This document shows positions 9,476-19,372 of a stretch of DNA of 64,000 nucleotides, piece after piece. Origin of the DNA: Nonlabens arenilitoris (GTDB taxonomy: Bacteria; Bacteroidota; Bacteroidia; Flavobacteriales; Flavobacteriaceae). The notes beneath the pieces were generated by a model. It did no database searches. It had not been told where the DNA came from and saw nothing but the letters and a program-made list of their open reading frames with translations. Position 1 is the first letter of the stretch. Every line of letters begins with the position of its first letter. The stretch covers positions 186,001 to 250,000 of the forward strand of contig NZ_MTPW01000001.1 in assembly GCF_002954765.1 (NCBI RefSeq). Direction: 5' to 3'. The translations under genes and the position numbers were made by a program.

Positions 9476-10237
9476 TTAGATACCTAATGCCTGTCCACCA
9501 CCTATCTGGATTGTCTCTGCAGTGATGAATGACGCATCTTTACTAGCTAAGAAAGAAACAACGCCACTTACATCTTCTGGCTTCCCTAGACGACCTAGTA
9601 ATATATTATTTGCCCATGAAGCAAATACTTCTGGCTTTGTAGATTTAATTTGTTGGTGAAATGGAGTATCAATAGTTCCAGGAGAAACCGCATTTACTCT
9701 TATTCCATATTCTGCAAGATCTTTTGCAAGAGCTCTTGTAATTGCGTGAACACCAGCTTTAGAAGTTCCGTAAATACCAGCTCCTGGACCACCAGCGTTC
9801 CATGCTGCATTAGATGTATAATTAATAATTGATGGATGCCCTCCTTTCTTAAGGAAAGGAATAGCTGCTCTAGATGCAAAGAATACTGAGTCTAAGTTCA
9901 ATGCCATTACTTTTCTATAAAAGTCAGTAGTCATTTCTTCAAAACGAGATCTACCACCTAGTCCACCAGCATTGTTCACAAGTGTATCTATTCTACCATA
10001 CTTCTCACCTATGGCTGTGATATTTTTAGTAACAGCATGTTCATCTGTAACGTCAAAACCCATATATTCTGCATCAACTCCAGCTTCTTTTAGCTCTGCA
10101 GCTCTTGCCGCACCAGCTTCATCGTCTATACCATTAAGGACAACAGTATAACCATCGTGACCTAATCTTTTTGCTACTTCAAAACCTATTCCACCAGTTG
10201 CACCAGTTACTACGGCTACTTTTCCTTTATTACTCAT
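9476..10237 (-). CDS. SDR-family oxidoreductase, second candidate DEH reductase
   Basis: A 253-aa classical SDR with TGATGGIG near residue 12, NNAGG, a catalytic serine in NYTSNAAW and YGTSK. It follows kdgF by 27 nt and precedes the other SDR by 18 nt in the same operon. It probably reduces a keto-deoxyuronate in alginate breakdown. The sequence alone does not say which of the paired SDRs acts on DEH or which cofactor it uses. Confidence 0.88.
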   Translation of the reverse strand: MSNKGKVAVVTGATGGIGFEVAKRLGHDGYTVVLNGIDDEAGAARAAELKEAGVDAEYMGFDVTDEHAVTKNITAIGEKYGRIDTLVNNAGGLGGRSRFEEMTTDFYRKVMALNLDSVFFASRAAIPFLKKGGHPSIINYTSNAAWNAGGPGAGIYGTSKAGVHAITRALAKDLAEYGIRVNAVSPGTIDTPFHQQIKSTKPEVFASWANNILLGRLGKPEDVSGVVSFLASKDASFITAETIQIGGGQALGI

Positions 10238-10264
10238 ATTATTGATTGTTTACTAGTTATGATT

Positions 10265-10645
10265 TTATTTATCTTCTTTATCGCCAAAGTATGACACTCC
10301 ACTACCGTCTAGAAAATCCTCGCGCACTGGAGCAAAAACATCGATAAGCATTCCTTCTTCTAAGCAAACTGCACTGTGCATTAAATTAGGCTCCATGTAA
10401 ACTCCATCACCAGCTTTAACGATTTGCTTTACACCATCTATTTCAAATTCAAATTTACCAGCTGCTACATAAGTAGTTTGGGTATGAAAATGTTGATGTG
10501 GTGCACCTTCTGCACCTTTTTCAAATTTTACTTGAACCATCATGATCTGGTTGTCATAGCCTAAAAATTTACGAGATACGCCACCTCCTAAATTTTCCCA
10601 TTCCATCTGGTCTGTTAAAATGTATTTTTCACTAAATCTTTTCAT
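10265..10645 (-). CDS. kdgF: KdgF-like cupin, uronate linearisation
   Basis: A 126-aa single-domain cupin. Metal ligands are visible in HQHFHTQ and, later, in PNLMH, with the glycine-rich cupin turn between them. KdgF converts 4,5-unsaturated monouronates, made by exo-lyases, into linear ketouronates. The gene follows the PL17 lyase by 2 nt and precedes two SDR genes. That order matches the biochemical order of lyase, ring opening and reduction, and supports the call. Confidence 0.9.
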   Translation of the reverse strand: MKRFSEKYILTDQMEWENLGGGVSRKFLGYDNQIMMVQVKFEKGAEGAPHQHFHTQTTYVAAGKFEFEIDGVKQIVKAGDGVYMEPNLMHSAVCLEEGMLIDVFAPVREDFLDGSGVSYFGDKEDK

Positions 10646-10647
10646 GA

Positions 10648-12858
10648 TTATAATTTAATTAATTGATGCGGTCCATCCCAACTGATAGATTTACCATTAT
10701 ATGTTATTGTATGATTTGTTTGTTGATCACGCTTTTGCGAAAGCGTATATAAATACGTCTCTTCTCCTACTTTAAAGCTCACAATATCATAGTCACCTTG
10801 CTTCTCATGTGATAAATCTGAGAATACAGATTTAGGAAATGTTACTGTTTCTTGAATAGGATTAAAGAATCCATGAGGTTCTATGATGTTTACAAATGTG
10901 TGATTTTTAATACTGGATGGCTGTCTGATTAAATACTGACGTTGTAGATTAAGGTTAAATTCTGGATCATTTGCACCAGTTTGTGTGATGTACAACTCTG
11001 TATCAAAATTTGTCACACTAGTGATGCTATAAAAGCGCTGTGCCTGTAAAAATGTGAATTGTGAATTTGTATGGTTAGCAAGTGGAGAACCTTTTGCTAA
11101 AACTTCTAAATGGTTGTATCCATTATCTTTACCTAGAACAGTTTTATTAGCTGGTCTGGTGTAATCAAATTGTGTGTCTATGATATCACCAAAGAAAGGG
11201 TAATTTAAATCCATTTGATGTCCAGTACTAGAATCTACATGGTATAAATCGATTATAAATGGCCTGTTTGAAATATCTGAATCGTTAATCATAGTAATAG
11301 ATCTAGATAGCTTTGTGCCTTTATAAGCCATTGTGTCTGTTGCAACGGTAACTTGTAATCGATCATTACTCATATCGTTTTTAACGAGTTGAGAAACATG
11401 CTCTTCTGAATATTTTACGTTTCCTTTATATTGTGATTTTTCATCCAGTACCACAGCACTATGCGCGATAGTATGTTGAGCATAAGTTTTATTTTCTGGT
11501 AAATAGCGTCCACCTCTTTTAGTTTCTATATTTAAAAATCTGGCAGCTCCATAATCAGGGATAATTTCATTACCATGGTCGTAAACTGAAAGACTTAATC
11601 GATCAAAGTGTCCATGTCCCATACCTTGAGTAGAGAATTTAAGTACAGCCTGTAACTGTCCTGCTGTTTTTTGAGGACTGCGCATTAAAGATAGTCCACC
11701 GCTGTTCCCTTCTACTCCATCTGCAATGAACATACTAGGTCTTTCATAAAAGTCCTCGGTATTATCAGTAATAGCATTTGCTGCAATCACACCAGCATCT
11801 GTTAATGATATTTTATTCATCATTTTAATAACAGGTAATAAGGATGCGTCTTTATATTGTTTATAAGCTATGTTTGTTGCAAATACGACTTCATCGCTTT
11901 CCCATGTTTTACTTTTAATCGCGTCATTTATAGGATAGAAACGGCCTTGCTCATCTGTAAGCTGCAGTAAGGTAGTCACGGCTTTTCTTAAAATTCCATC
12001 TCTATGTTCAAAAATCTTAACATCTGGTCGATTGTTCTCTATAGCCTCTGCAAAAGCAATAAAAGGTAGAATAGCATACCTGTGGTAGTAAGGACCTTCA
12101 CTATAAAATCCATCACTTGAAAATAAATGATCTAATTGTGCTATAAAACCTGTTTCACCATCTTTATTACTTCCATAAATAGATCGATCTATCATATCAT
12201 CATCGCCCAATACCATACCTGTCATGCCTACAGCAGCAACAGACCATGTCCCATGATTGTGAATTTTATTAAATACATCATAACTATCCACGCTTAAAAA
12301 CGTTGCCATAGGACGCAATAAATCAGTCTCTATTTTTGTACGCTCTTCATCAGTCATAAATTCACGTGTCATGTCATATGCTTGAATCATATAAAATAAT
12401 GTCACTGCTTCATTAAGCCCTTGCCAGTATAGTTTACCACCTGGATGATTTTCTTTAGCCTTAGGGTGCATACCCAACGTAGGATACATCGCTGCATAAC
12501 CAGTAAACATCTCTTTTACAAAAGCTAGTTTTTGAACTGTAGGGTTTACATTATAAGAGATGGCTACACGATATAAATCAGAATAGTTTCTTTTATGCTT
12601 TTCGTGAGAATATCCACCACCTGCATCAACCGGTTGCGGTATGATTACAGATTCTTTTAAGATCTCTTTGACCTGACTTTCTAAATCTTCTGTTGCATGA
12701 ATAACTATAGCATTATCAGAATTTTTAAATGAATTAATTCCTGAGGCAGATAGAAGCAATTTACTACTCGAACTAGAAGAATCTACTGTTGTTTGCTTTT
12801 GTTTACAAGCGATTGTAGTTGTTATTAAAAAGGCAAGAAATATAATTCTATGAAGCAT
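10648..12858 (-). CDS. PL17-family oligoalginate (exo)lyase lipoprotein
   Basis: A 736-aa lipoprotein with its lipid cysteine at about residue 18, then a basic/polar KQKQ and a serine run. There is no acidic surface-export signal, which suggests a periplasmic location. An alpha-barrel alginate-lyase domain holds NHGTW and GPYYHRY, where catalytic Asn/His and Tyr are expected. The C-terminal heparinase II/III-like beta-sheet domain includes GHGHFDRLSL. The family releases unsaturated monouronate from alginate oligomers. First gene of the four-gene operon ending at 8702. A tandem TTGGTTTACCAA operator lies 50 nt upstream. A degenerate dispersed palindrome encodes TLSQKR near the C-terminus. Confidence 0.93.
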   Translation of the reverse strand: MLHRIIFLAFLITTTIACKQKQTTVDSSSSSSKLLLSASGINSFKNSDNAIVIHATEDLESQVKEILKESVIIPQPVDAGGGYSHEKHKRNYSDLYRVAISYNVNPTVQKLAFVKEMFTGYAAMYPTLGMHPKAKENHPGGKLYWQGLNEAVTLFYMIQAYDMTREFMTDEERTKIETDLLRPMATFLSVDSYDVFNKIHNHGTWSVAAVGMTGMVLGDDDMIDRSIYGSNKDGETGFIAQLDHLFSSDGFYSEGPYYHRYAILPFIAFAEAIENNRPDVKIFEHRDGILRKAVTTLLQLTDEQGRFYPINDAIKSKTWESDEVVFATNIAYKQYKDASLLPVIKMMNKISLTDAGVIAANAITDNTEDFYERPSMFIADGVEGNSGGLSLMRSPQKTAGQLQAVLKFSTQGMGHGHFDRLSLSVYDHGNEIIPDYGAARFLNIETKRGGRYLPENKTYAQHTIAHSAVVLDEKSQYKGNVKYSEEHVSQLVKNDMSNDRLQVTVATDTMAYKGTKLSRSITMINDSDISNRPFIIDLYHVDSSTGHQMDLNYPFFGDIIDTQFDYTRPANKTVLGKDNGYNHLEVLAKGSPLANHTNSQFTFLQAQRFYSITSVTNFDTELYITQTGANDPEFNLNLQRQYLIRQPSSIKNHTFVNIIEPHGFFNPIQETVTFPKSVFSDLSHEKQGDYDIVSFKVGEETYLYTLSQKRDQQTNHTITYNGKSISWDGPHQLIKL
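10730..10745. repeat. Dispersed palindrome, copy 2 (one change)
   Basis: CGCTTTTGCGAAAGCG, one base off the consensus, inside the PL17 gene and read as LSQKR. Confidence 0.8.
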
Positions 12859-12907
12859 AAAACAGTCTTTATTTAATAGATAAGTTGATAGCTATCAGAC
12901 TTATCAA

Positions 12908-12935
12908 AATTGGTTTACCAATCTGGTTGCCCAAA
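12908..12935. promoter_or_regulatory. Tandem FadR/UxuR-type operator before the PL17 operon
   Basis: The palindrome AATTGGTTTACCAAT is followed 13 bp on by the weaker CTGGTTGCCCA. All 28 bases are identical to 49511-49538, before the FadR-type gene. The TTGGTnnACCAA core resembles the hexuronate operators known for UxuR and ExuR in enterobacteria. On the minus strand it overlaps a TTTG that may belong to the -7 box, so bound protein would block transcription. The role is inferred. Confidence 0.7.
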
Positions 12936-13019
12936 ATAAAGGTTTTCACAGTGGAATTGCAAATTCAAGAGCTGTTTTGTTTAAACAATCTGATAAAAAT
13001 GATATAAATATTGAGAATC

Positions 13020-13035
13020 TGCTTTCGCGCAAGCG
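13020..13035. repeat. Dispersed palindrome, copy 3 (two changes)
   Basis: TGCTTTCGCGCAAGCG, intergenic, 14 bp after the end of the frameshifted EamA gene. Confidence 0.65.
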
Positions 13036-13048
13036 AAAAAACCAATCT

Positions 13049-13896
13049 CTATGAACTCCATCTAGACTTGTAGAGGATATTAAGTACAAGGCCTATGATA
13101 ACCAACGCAATCCCGAGAACTGACCAAAGAGTATAAATTTCTAGAAACCATGTAGCGCCGATTAAAACTGTAAAAATGACCTCAAGATATTTTAGTGGTG
13201 CTACTAATGAAGTTGATGCTATTTGAAAAGATCGTGTCATAAATAGCTGCCCTATAAACCCAACTACACCCAAACTAGCTAATAATAACCATTCAGAACC
13301 AACAGGTTGCACCCAATTATTAATACTAAGTAATCCACCAAGAATAACACCTATGGCCATAAAATAATTAATGATAACTATAGGATGATCTTGTTTGCCT
13401 ATTTTAGAAATTACAACAAATACTAATCCCATTCCAAGCGCTGATAGAAGCACTAAACCAATACCTATGAGGGAAATATTTTCATCGTATCCCTTTAAAA
13501 TAAACACACCAGAAAATGCAATTAAAAAAACAACCATTGTAAAGGTTTTATTCTCTCTCTGAGCCATATTACTGCAAAAACGGCAGCAAATATGGGTGAT
13601 AGATATCGCAGTGTCACTGCGGTGCCTACTGGTAAGTATTTGAGTGATAAAAAGAAAAGCAGTAACGATATAGATCCGAAAACGCCACGAGCGATTAACA
13701 ACCATCGTTTATTACCTAAAATCGATATTTTCTTGTAATTAAGATATATCATGGTAATTATTAAGGATCCAATTGATCTAAAAAACACCAATTGAAAGGC
13801 ACTAAATTCAGATAGATATTTTACAACACCATTCATTATTGCAAATGCCAATGTGCTGAAAAGCATGAAAAGTATCGCTTTTTGTAAATCCTTCAT
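13049..13896 (-). pseudogene. EamA/DMT-superfamily transporter, frameshifted
   Basis: Two overlapping frames together make one ten-helix drug/metabolite transporter. The upstream frame starts at ATG 13896 (MKDLQKAILF) and stops at 13522 after WLFF. The downstream frame resumes with LIAFSGVFILKGY and runs to 13049 with the second EamA repeat. The break falls in a run of seven A (13524-13530). One extra base there would join WLFF directly to LIAFSG. This may be a true pseudogene, a phase-variable homopolymer or a sequencing error. EamA proteins move small organic solutes across the inner membrane. The substrate is unknown. Confidence 0.8.
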
Positions 13897-14024
13897 TGTC
13901 AACTTTTAATTATGACTGTGCAAGTTTAAGCGTTTATATTGATTAAGTACTGCTGTTTTAAGACGACTTTAAAGACAATTCTTGATGGGTTTAAGAAGTC
14001 GAGATTATACTTATCAAAATACAT

Positions 14025-16436
14025 TTATTCAATGACAAGGTAAGTACCTTTAAAGCTTTGGTTCAACACCATTACTTCTAATTCTTTACCACTGTCGTCA
14101 CGTACTATCTCTATACTTGCTTTTCCATTTGCCATTTTTATGGACTCACTACCTGTAGGTGTCCCTAAACTTTTCAAAGTCGTACCACCTGACAAAGCTT
14201 GAAAATACACGCGTTCTTCATAGTCTAAACAACGTAACCCATCACCATCCATTGCTGTCGCAGTGATTAAGTAATTACCATTATTTAGTTTTTCAGATTC
14301 TAGAATAAGCTCTTTGGCTTTACCGTTTTTAGTAAATCTATAGTTGACTTCTAATTCATCGCTTACTTGTTTATCCTTATTAGTAGTCCCTACAGCTTTC
14401 AACTTATTTTTTCCTTCTTTAAAATCTACTTTCCATGTTAATCCAGATGCTGGGAATTTAGAAATGTCCTTTTTCTTAGTTCCTAAAGATTGACCATTGA
14501 TAAAAAATTCTACTTCTGGTGCATTTGAATAAACACTTATTTCACGTTGGGTTCCCTTAGGACCTTGACGTTCTGTCCAGGTATGTGATTCTATCCAAAC
14601 AAAGGGCTCATCGCTCCAATAACTTTTAAAAACATAGAAGGAATCTTTTGGATTATTATTTCTGTCTACGAGTCCTTTTTGATTGATATATGGAATATCA
14701 TTTTCTGGTCTTAGTGGTGTTCCAAAATCTTTGAACGCCCATTGAGCGTTACCTATAAAAGTAGAGTCTGTTTCTGAGATACGTAAATGCCAGTCAAACA
14801 GATCAACCATATAGTTTTCACTCCAGTCACCTATTTGGGCGATATTAGCTACATCAGTTTGTATGATGGCTTCTTCCCAACCATCTGCTTTAATGGCTCC
14901 TTCACCAGTGACTGGATTTTCTGTGTGACGTCCTAGATGACTACTTCCACCATATTCAGTATGAATAAAATGTTTGTATTGAGCTTTGTATTGATCTATC
15001 GCTTTTTGATAACTTTTATAACTACCAGAATACCATCCAGACCATATGGATGGCGAAAACACATCTACAATTCCCGCTCCTTCATAGTATTTTCTTATTG
15101 CGGTTACTCTAGATGGATCCATTTCATGTGCTAGATCGTTAAGTGATTGTAGATACTCATTCATCTTCACTGTATTATCACCATCTTCAAAATCTGGCAA
15201 CCAATACATCTCATTTCCTAACGACCAGAATACAATGCTGGGATGATTGTAATTCTGATTAATAATTTCCTTCAACATGCCGGTAGTATTTTCTTGCCAT
15301 ACATCATTACCCAATCCTCCACGGCACCATGGTAGTTCATCCCAAACTATTAGTCCTAGCTCATCGCAGGCTTTATAAACTTCAGGATCTTGTGGATAGT
15401 GTGCTAATCTTACAAAGTTTGCGCCCATGCTTTTTATAAGTTCCATATCTGCGCGATGTTGCTCGTTGCTCATGGCTGCGCCTACTCCAGCATGTTCTTC
15501 ATGGCGATGTGTTCCTCGTAATAGTAATCTTTCTCCATTCAAATAAAAAGCGCCATGATCTTTAAACTCAAACCACCTTAAACCAATTTTTTCTTCGGTT
15601 TGATCAATGATTTTATCGCCGTTTTTAATAATTGTGGTTAAGGTATAAAGGTTAGGAGATTTGGTACTCCAAAGTTCTGGAGATTTGATGTTTTCAAATG
15701 ACAGACTCGTGAATTTATCAGTTCCAACAGCTTCAGTCATTTTAACCGATTTACCTGTAGGTGATGTTAGTTCACAATCTACTATAAACTCTTTTGGAAG
15801 CGTTGAAGTTTCCACATTAATAAGTAAGCTAGCATTTTCTGCAGAAACTGTTGGTGTAACTTTTACTCTATCAATATGTGTTTGCGGTAAAGTTACTAAC
15901 CATACATCTCTAGTAATACCTCCATAAATAAAGAAATCACTTTTTTGAGAAGGAATCACTTCTGGATCATAACTGTTATCAGCTCTAACTAATACTTCAT
16001 TACTTCCTGCTTTTACTACATCTGTAATATCTACTGTAAAACCTATGTAACCACCTATGTGACCACCTACCTTTGTTCCGTTCACATATACTTCAGAAAT
16101 GATGTTTACTCCTTCAAAATACAATTCATAAACTGGATTATCAGCAATAGTTTCTATCTCCAAATCTTTCTTATACCAGCTAGAACTACGCCTATAACCT
16201 GGATTTAAATCAGTTGCATCCAGCGCATTCCATGTATGTGGTAGATTTACAGATTCCCAATCTTGCTTTTCTAGAGCTTCATTTATATCTAATGTGGGAT
16301 GCTCTAAATATTGCCAGTCTTGATTAATATTAATCTTAGACCTTTCAACAGTAGTAGTTGATATCCCTGACACAGCTGAGTCACAGCTGGCTGTAATCAC
16401 AAAAATGAGTACCCAAAGTTTCAAAAAGTGATTCAT
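14025..16436 (-). CDS. Glycoside hydrolase family 2 lipoprotein (beta-glucuronidase or beta-galactosidase type)
   Basis: An 803-aa lipoprotein (TASC near residue 19). The N-terminal sugar-binding jelly roll (WKSVNLPHTWN-like) is followed by an Ig-like domain and the TIM barrel. The acid/base is Glu409 in SLGNE and the nucleophile is Glu494 in HTEYGG. A C-terminal beta-domain (EVEFFINGQSLGTK) resembles that of Bacteroidota GH2 enzymes. An NQK triplet near residue 585, before GLVDR, aligns with the NxK motif that binds the uronate carboxylate in beta-glucuronidases, but NxK also occurs in some galactosidases. It follows GH88 by 21 nt, so it probably acts on the same glycan. Confidence 0.88.
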   Translation of the reverse strand: MNHFLKLWVLIFVITASCDSAVSGISTTTVERSKININQDWQYLEHPTLDINEALEKQDWESVNLPHTWNALDATDLNPGYRRSSSWYKKDLEIETIADNPVYELYFEGVNIISEVYVNGTKVGGHIGGYIGFTVDITDVVKAGSNEVLVRADNSYDPEVIPSQKSDFFIYGGITRDVWLVTLPQTHIDRVKVTPTVSAENASLLINVETSTLPKEFIVDCELTSPTGKSVKMTEAVGTDKFTSLSFENIKSPELWSTKSPNLYTLTTIIKNGDKIIDQTEEKIGLRWFEFKDHGAFYLNGERLLLRGTHRHEEHAGVGAAMSNEQHRADMELIKSMGANFVRLAHYPQDPEVYKACDELGLIVWDELPWCRGGLGNDVWQENTTGMLKEIINQNYNHPSIVFWSLGNEMYWLPDFEDGDNTVKMNEYLQSLNDLAHEMDPSRVTAIRKYYEGAGIVDVFSPSIWSGWYSGSYKSYQKAIDQYKAQYKHFIHTEYGGSSHLGRHTENPVTGEGAIKADGWEEAIIQTDVANIAQIGDWSENYMVDLFDWHLRISETDSTFIGNAQWAFKDFGTPLRPENDIPYINQKGLVDRNNNPKDSFYVFKSYWSDEPFVWIESHTWTERQGPKGTQREISVYSNAPEVEFFINGQSLGTKKKDISKFPASGLTWKVDFKEGKNKLKAVGTTNKDKQVSDELEVNYRFTKNGKAKELILESEKLNNGNYLITATAMDGDGLRCLDYEERVYFQALSGGTTLKSLGTPTGSESIKMANGKASIEIVRDDSGKELEVMVLNQSFKGTYLVIE

Positions 16437-16457
16437 AAAGTAATTTTAAAGTGAAAA

Positions 16458-17648
16458 TTATTGATCCAGTTCTTGTAAGCGCAACATCAATTCAAGGAAA
16501 TAATAATCTCCATAAATAATAGGTTCATCCATTTCTGATCTTTTGGACCAGTCACCAGAGCTGTGTTGAAGAATAAAGGGAATCTCTAAGTCAGCAGGAA
16601 GAATATATTCCTCAGACTTTAAATTATTCAATACTTTTTTACTGTAATTGATATAGATTTCATTTTTAGTATAGCCATATAATTCCACTAATGCCGATGC
16701 TACTATAGCCGCAGCAGATACATCTCTAGGCTCATCTGGAATGTTAGGAGCATCAAAATCCCAATATGGTATACCGTCTGCAGGTAAATTTTTGTGATTA
16801 ATAAAAAAGTTTGCAGTCGCCTGCGCTTGTTTTAAATAATCTCCGTTTTTAGTATATCTATAAGCCATCGTATATCCATAAATGGCCCAACCTTGTCCAC
16901 GAGCCCATGCAGACTCATTGCTATAACCTTGGTGAGTTACACGTTCTTTTACATTACCATTAATCGTGTCATATACCACCACATGGACAGTACTGTCGTC
17001 TGGTCTAAAATGATTTCTTAATGTAGTATTTGCATGTTTTACAGCAAGATGATGATAGGTAGAATCGCCAGAAAGTCTAGTCGCTTCAAAAAGCAATTCC
17101 AGATTCATCATATTATCGATAATAACAGGGAATTCCCAATGATCAGCTTTAAAATCCCACGATCGTATAGATTGAACATTAGGATTAAAACGTGTCGCTA
17201 AAGTTTGGGCACTTTGTAGAAGGACTTCCTTATAAAATTCATTTCCTGTACGATTGTAACCTAAACCAAAACTGTTGTACACCTTAAATCCCATATCATG
17301 AGTTCCATCATTAAACTTTTCTTTTTCTATAAATGCGGTCCATTTTTGTGCGCTTTCGCGAAAGCGAGATTCACCAGTAACATCACTCAACATCCATAAG
17401 TTTCCTGCATAAAAGCCGCTAGTCCAATCTTTTGATGGTCGTTTGAGTATTTGTTTTGTCTCAGGATTATAACTACGTGGAAAGGCCGTCGAATCTAATG
17501 GATAGTCGAGTACTTTGTTATATCGTGCGATCAAAAGCTGATTGATATCAGTAGTATCAGTAATGATCTCTTTAGTTTCATGAGGCTTGCAAGAGGCCAA
17601 TAATATAAAACAGGTCAAAAGCCAACTAATATTGTAAAAGGTTTTCAT
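16458..17648 (-). CDS. GH88 unsaturated glucuronyl hydrolase lipoprotein
   Basis: The start chosen is ATG 17648, because MKTFYNISW begins a lipoprotein signal ending in LLASC (Cys20). An upstream in-frame start would add 14 hydrophilic residues before it. The 396-aa protein is an alpha/alpha barrel with the GH88 residues Asp118 (THDMGF) and Asp178 (IIDNMMN), plus NESAWARGQGW. It hydrates and releases the terminal unsaturated glucuronate left by lyases, giving 5-keto-4-deoxyuronate for KduI/KduD. It carries no acidic export signal, so it is likely periplasmic. It lies after the SusC/SusD terminator and before GH2. A dispersed palindrome encodes SRFRES. Confidence 0.92.
   Translation of the reverse strand: MKTFYNISWLLTCFILLASCKPHETKEIITDTTDINQLLIARYNKVLDYPLDSTAFPRSYNPETKQILKRPSKDWTSGFYAGNLWMLSDVTGESRFRESAQKWTAFIEKEKFNDGTHDMGFKVYNSFGLGYNRTGNEFYKEVLLQSAQTLATRFNPNVQSIRSWDFKADHWEFPVIIDNMMNLELLFEATRLSGDSTYHHLAVKHANTTLRNHFRPDDSTVHVVVYDTINGNVKERVTHQGYSNESAWARGQGWAIYGYTMAYRYTKNGDYLKQAQATANFFINHKNLPADGIPYWDFDAPNIPDEPRDVSAAAIVASALVELYGYTKNEIYINYSKKVLNNLKSEEYILPADLEIPFILQHSSGDWSKRSEMDEPIIYGDYYFLELMLRLQELDQ
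17351..17366. repeat. Dispersed palindrome, copy 4 (exact)
   Basis: An exact copy inside the GH88 gene, read in the frame RFRES. Confidence 0.9.
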
Positions 17649-17737
17649 GGTTATAATGGAATAAAGATCGAAGCATTTTACCTCGTTCATTTTAAAAGTA
17701 ACACAAAGAGCAGAATCATAAATTCAAATTTGGGTAA

Positions 17738-17771
17738 ACAAAAATCCCAGCAACTAAAAGTCACTGGGATT
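17738..17771 (-). terminator. Intrinsic terminator after the first SusC/SusD pair
   Basis: On the minus strand AATCCCAG pairs with CTGGGATT across a short loop, followed by TTTG and T-rich sequence. It separates the SusC-SusD transcript from GH88 and GH2. Confidence 0.7.
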
Positions 17772-17795
17772 AAAGCAGTTGGCTATTTCAACTTC

Positions 17796-19343
17796 TTAAT
17801 ATCCTGGATTCTGAGGCAATAAATTTGGATTTCTATCTAACTCGTCTGCTGGTAATGGCATTAAATAATCTGTAGTAGAAAAATCAGACTTAGCACCTTC
17901 TAGTCCCATAGGACCGAATGCTGTTGCGCCTAACTGTCTTCTTGCTATATCGTACCATCTTTTACCTTCAAAAGCAAGCTCTAGACGTCGCTCTTCAAGG
18001 ACATCATTTGCTGTAACCATATAAGTCATAGGTAGTTCTGCAGGCTCTACACTAGGTGCCACCGTAGTCGTTACTCCTGCTACAAGTGTTGTACCACCCA
18101 TTCTTGCTCTAGCTCTTACGCGATTCATATAAGTTAATGCAGCAGTATTATTTCCTATCTCTACGGCAGCTTCTGCAGCGATTAAAAGTAGCTCTGCATA
18201 GCGTAACATAGAATAGTTATGACTAGTTGCTCTTGCATTACCACGTGCAAATGCACCAGGATAGCGAGTATACTTTGCTATATAAGGTCTGTTCTTTGCA
18301 AACTGGTGCCCACTTACTGTAAAATTAGTATAGAATTCAAGGTTTCCATTGATAGATGCACCATCGTCCATACTCACCGCACGTCTGTAATCTGAAGCAT
18401 TCCATGTATCGTATACTGCAAAAGAAGGAACGGCTACGGACCATCCACCACCAGAGTTTCTATCATCACCACGTATCCCAGTCATAGGTGCGATCTGATC
18501 ATAACCATTATTAGGCGCTTCAAAATTGTTGTAGTCTAAAGCAAATATTGGCTCAGGTGATGCATCAATTTCATCTGCATTGAATAAATTTTGAAAATCT
18601 AAATCTAGATCATAGCCATAGAGGCCTTCATTCATTATAACCTCTTCTGCCTCATCAAAAGCTTTTTGAAACATGGCTGTGTCATTTGTACCAGCCATAG
18701 TTAAATAAACCAAAGCAAGGTATGAGCTAGCCGCACCTTTTGAAGGAATAGAACGTGTTACTTGAGTATCTGGCAACCATTCTTTCGCATATTCTAGGTC
18801 AGCGATGATGTTTTCATAAACCTGCGCTGCTGGCGTCTTACCTATCGTTGCATCTGCAACAGTAGCTGGTCGATCTAAATAAGGTACATCCCCAAATTGT
18901 CTTACTAAATGAAAATAGTAGAATGCTCTTATAAAACGAGCCTGTGCAATTATAGGATTCTTAACTACATCATCTGCATCCACATCTTCAGCTCCGACAA
19001 TTGCTTCATTTGCAGCGGCAATACCTTGATAAGTTTTAGGCCAGAATTCACTAATCATACCGTTATTTCCTAAGGTAGTCAAATCATTCATTTCCATTCT
19101 TCTGGTCTCATTTGAGGCCAGATCTACCATATCAGAACGTAGCATTAACGCTACAGAAAGTTTTCTTCCCCAAAACTTTTCATTAATAGCGTGTGTGTAG
19201 GCACCATTAACCAATGTCTGTATATCTTGAGGGGTTTGAAAGAATCCATCTGGTGATAATCTACCTACAGGATCTTCTTCTAAATCTGAACATCCCATTA
19301 TTGATACACCTATCAATAACAGTAACAATTTATATGTTTTCAT
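17796..19343 (-). CDS. SusD/RagB-family outer-membrane glycan-binding lipoprotein (first pair)
   Basis: A 515-aa lipoprotein with its lipid cysteine at about residue 18, followed by SDLEED, an acidic surface-export signal. The N-terminal SusD-like fold includes ARFIRAFYYFHLVRQFGDVPY, and the C-terminal RagB part includes ERRLELAFEGKRWYDIARR. Both are hallmark segments of the family. It lies 29 nt after its SusC partner. SusD forms the lid over the SusC barrel and loads glycans for TonB-dependent import. With GH88 and GH2 downstream and the hybrid sensor upstream, a glucuronate-containing glycan is the likely ligand. Confidence 0.95.
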   Translation of the reverse strand: MKTYKLLLLLIGVSIMGCSDLEEDPVGRLSPDGFFQTPQDIQTLVNGAYTHAINEKFWGRKLSVALMLRSDMVDLASNETRRMEMNDLTTLGNNGMISEFWPKTYQGIAAANEAIVGAEDVDADDVVKNPIIAQARFIRAFYYFHLVRQFGDVPYLDRPATVADATIGKTPAAQVYENIIADLEYAKEWLPDTQVTRSIPSKGAASSYLALVYLTMAGTNDTAMFQKAFDEAEEVIMNEGLYGYDLDLDFQNLFNADEIDASPEPIFALDYNNFEAPNNGYDQIAPMTGIRGDDRNSGGGWSVAVPSFAVYDTWNASDYRRAVSMDDGASINGNLEFYTNFTVSGHQFAKNRPYIAKYTRYPGAFARGNARATSHNYSMLRYAELLLIAAEAAVEIGNNTAALTYMNRVRARARMGGTTLVAGVTTTVAPSVEPAELPMTYMVTANDVLEERRLELAFEGKRWYDIARRQLGATAFGPMGLEGAKSDFSTTDYLMPLPADELDRNPNLLPQNPGY

Positions 19344-19372
19344 AATTATATTTTTACGATTATTAGTATTGA

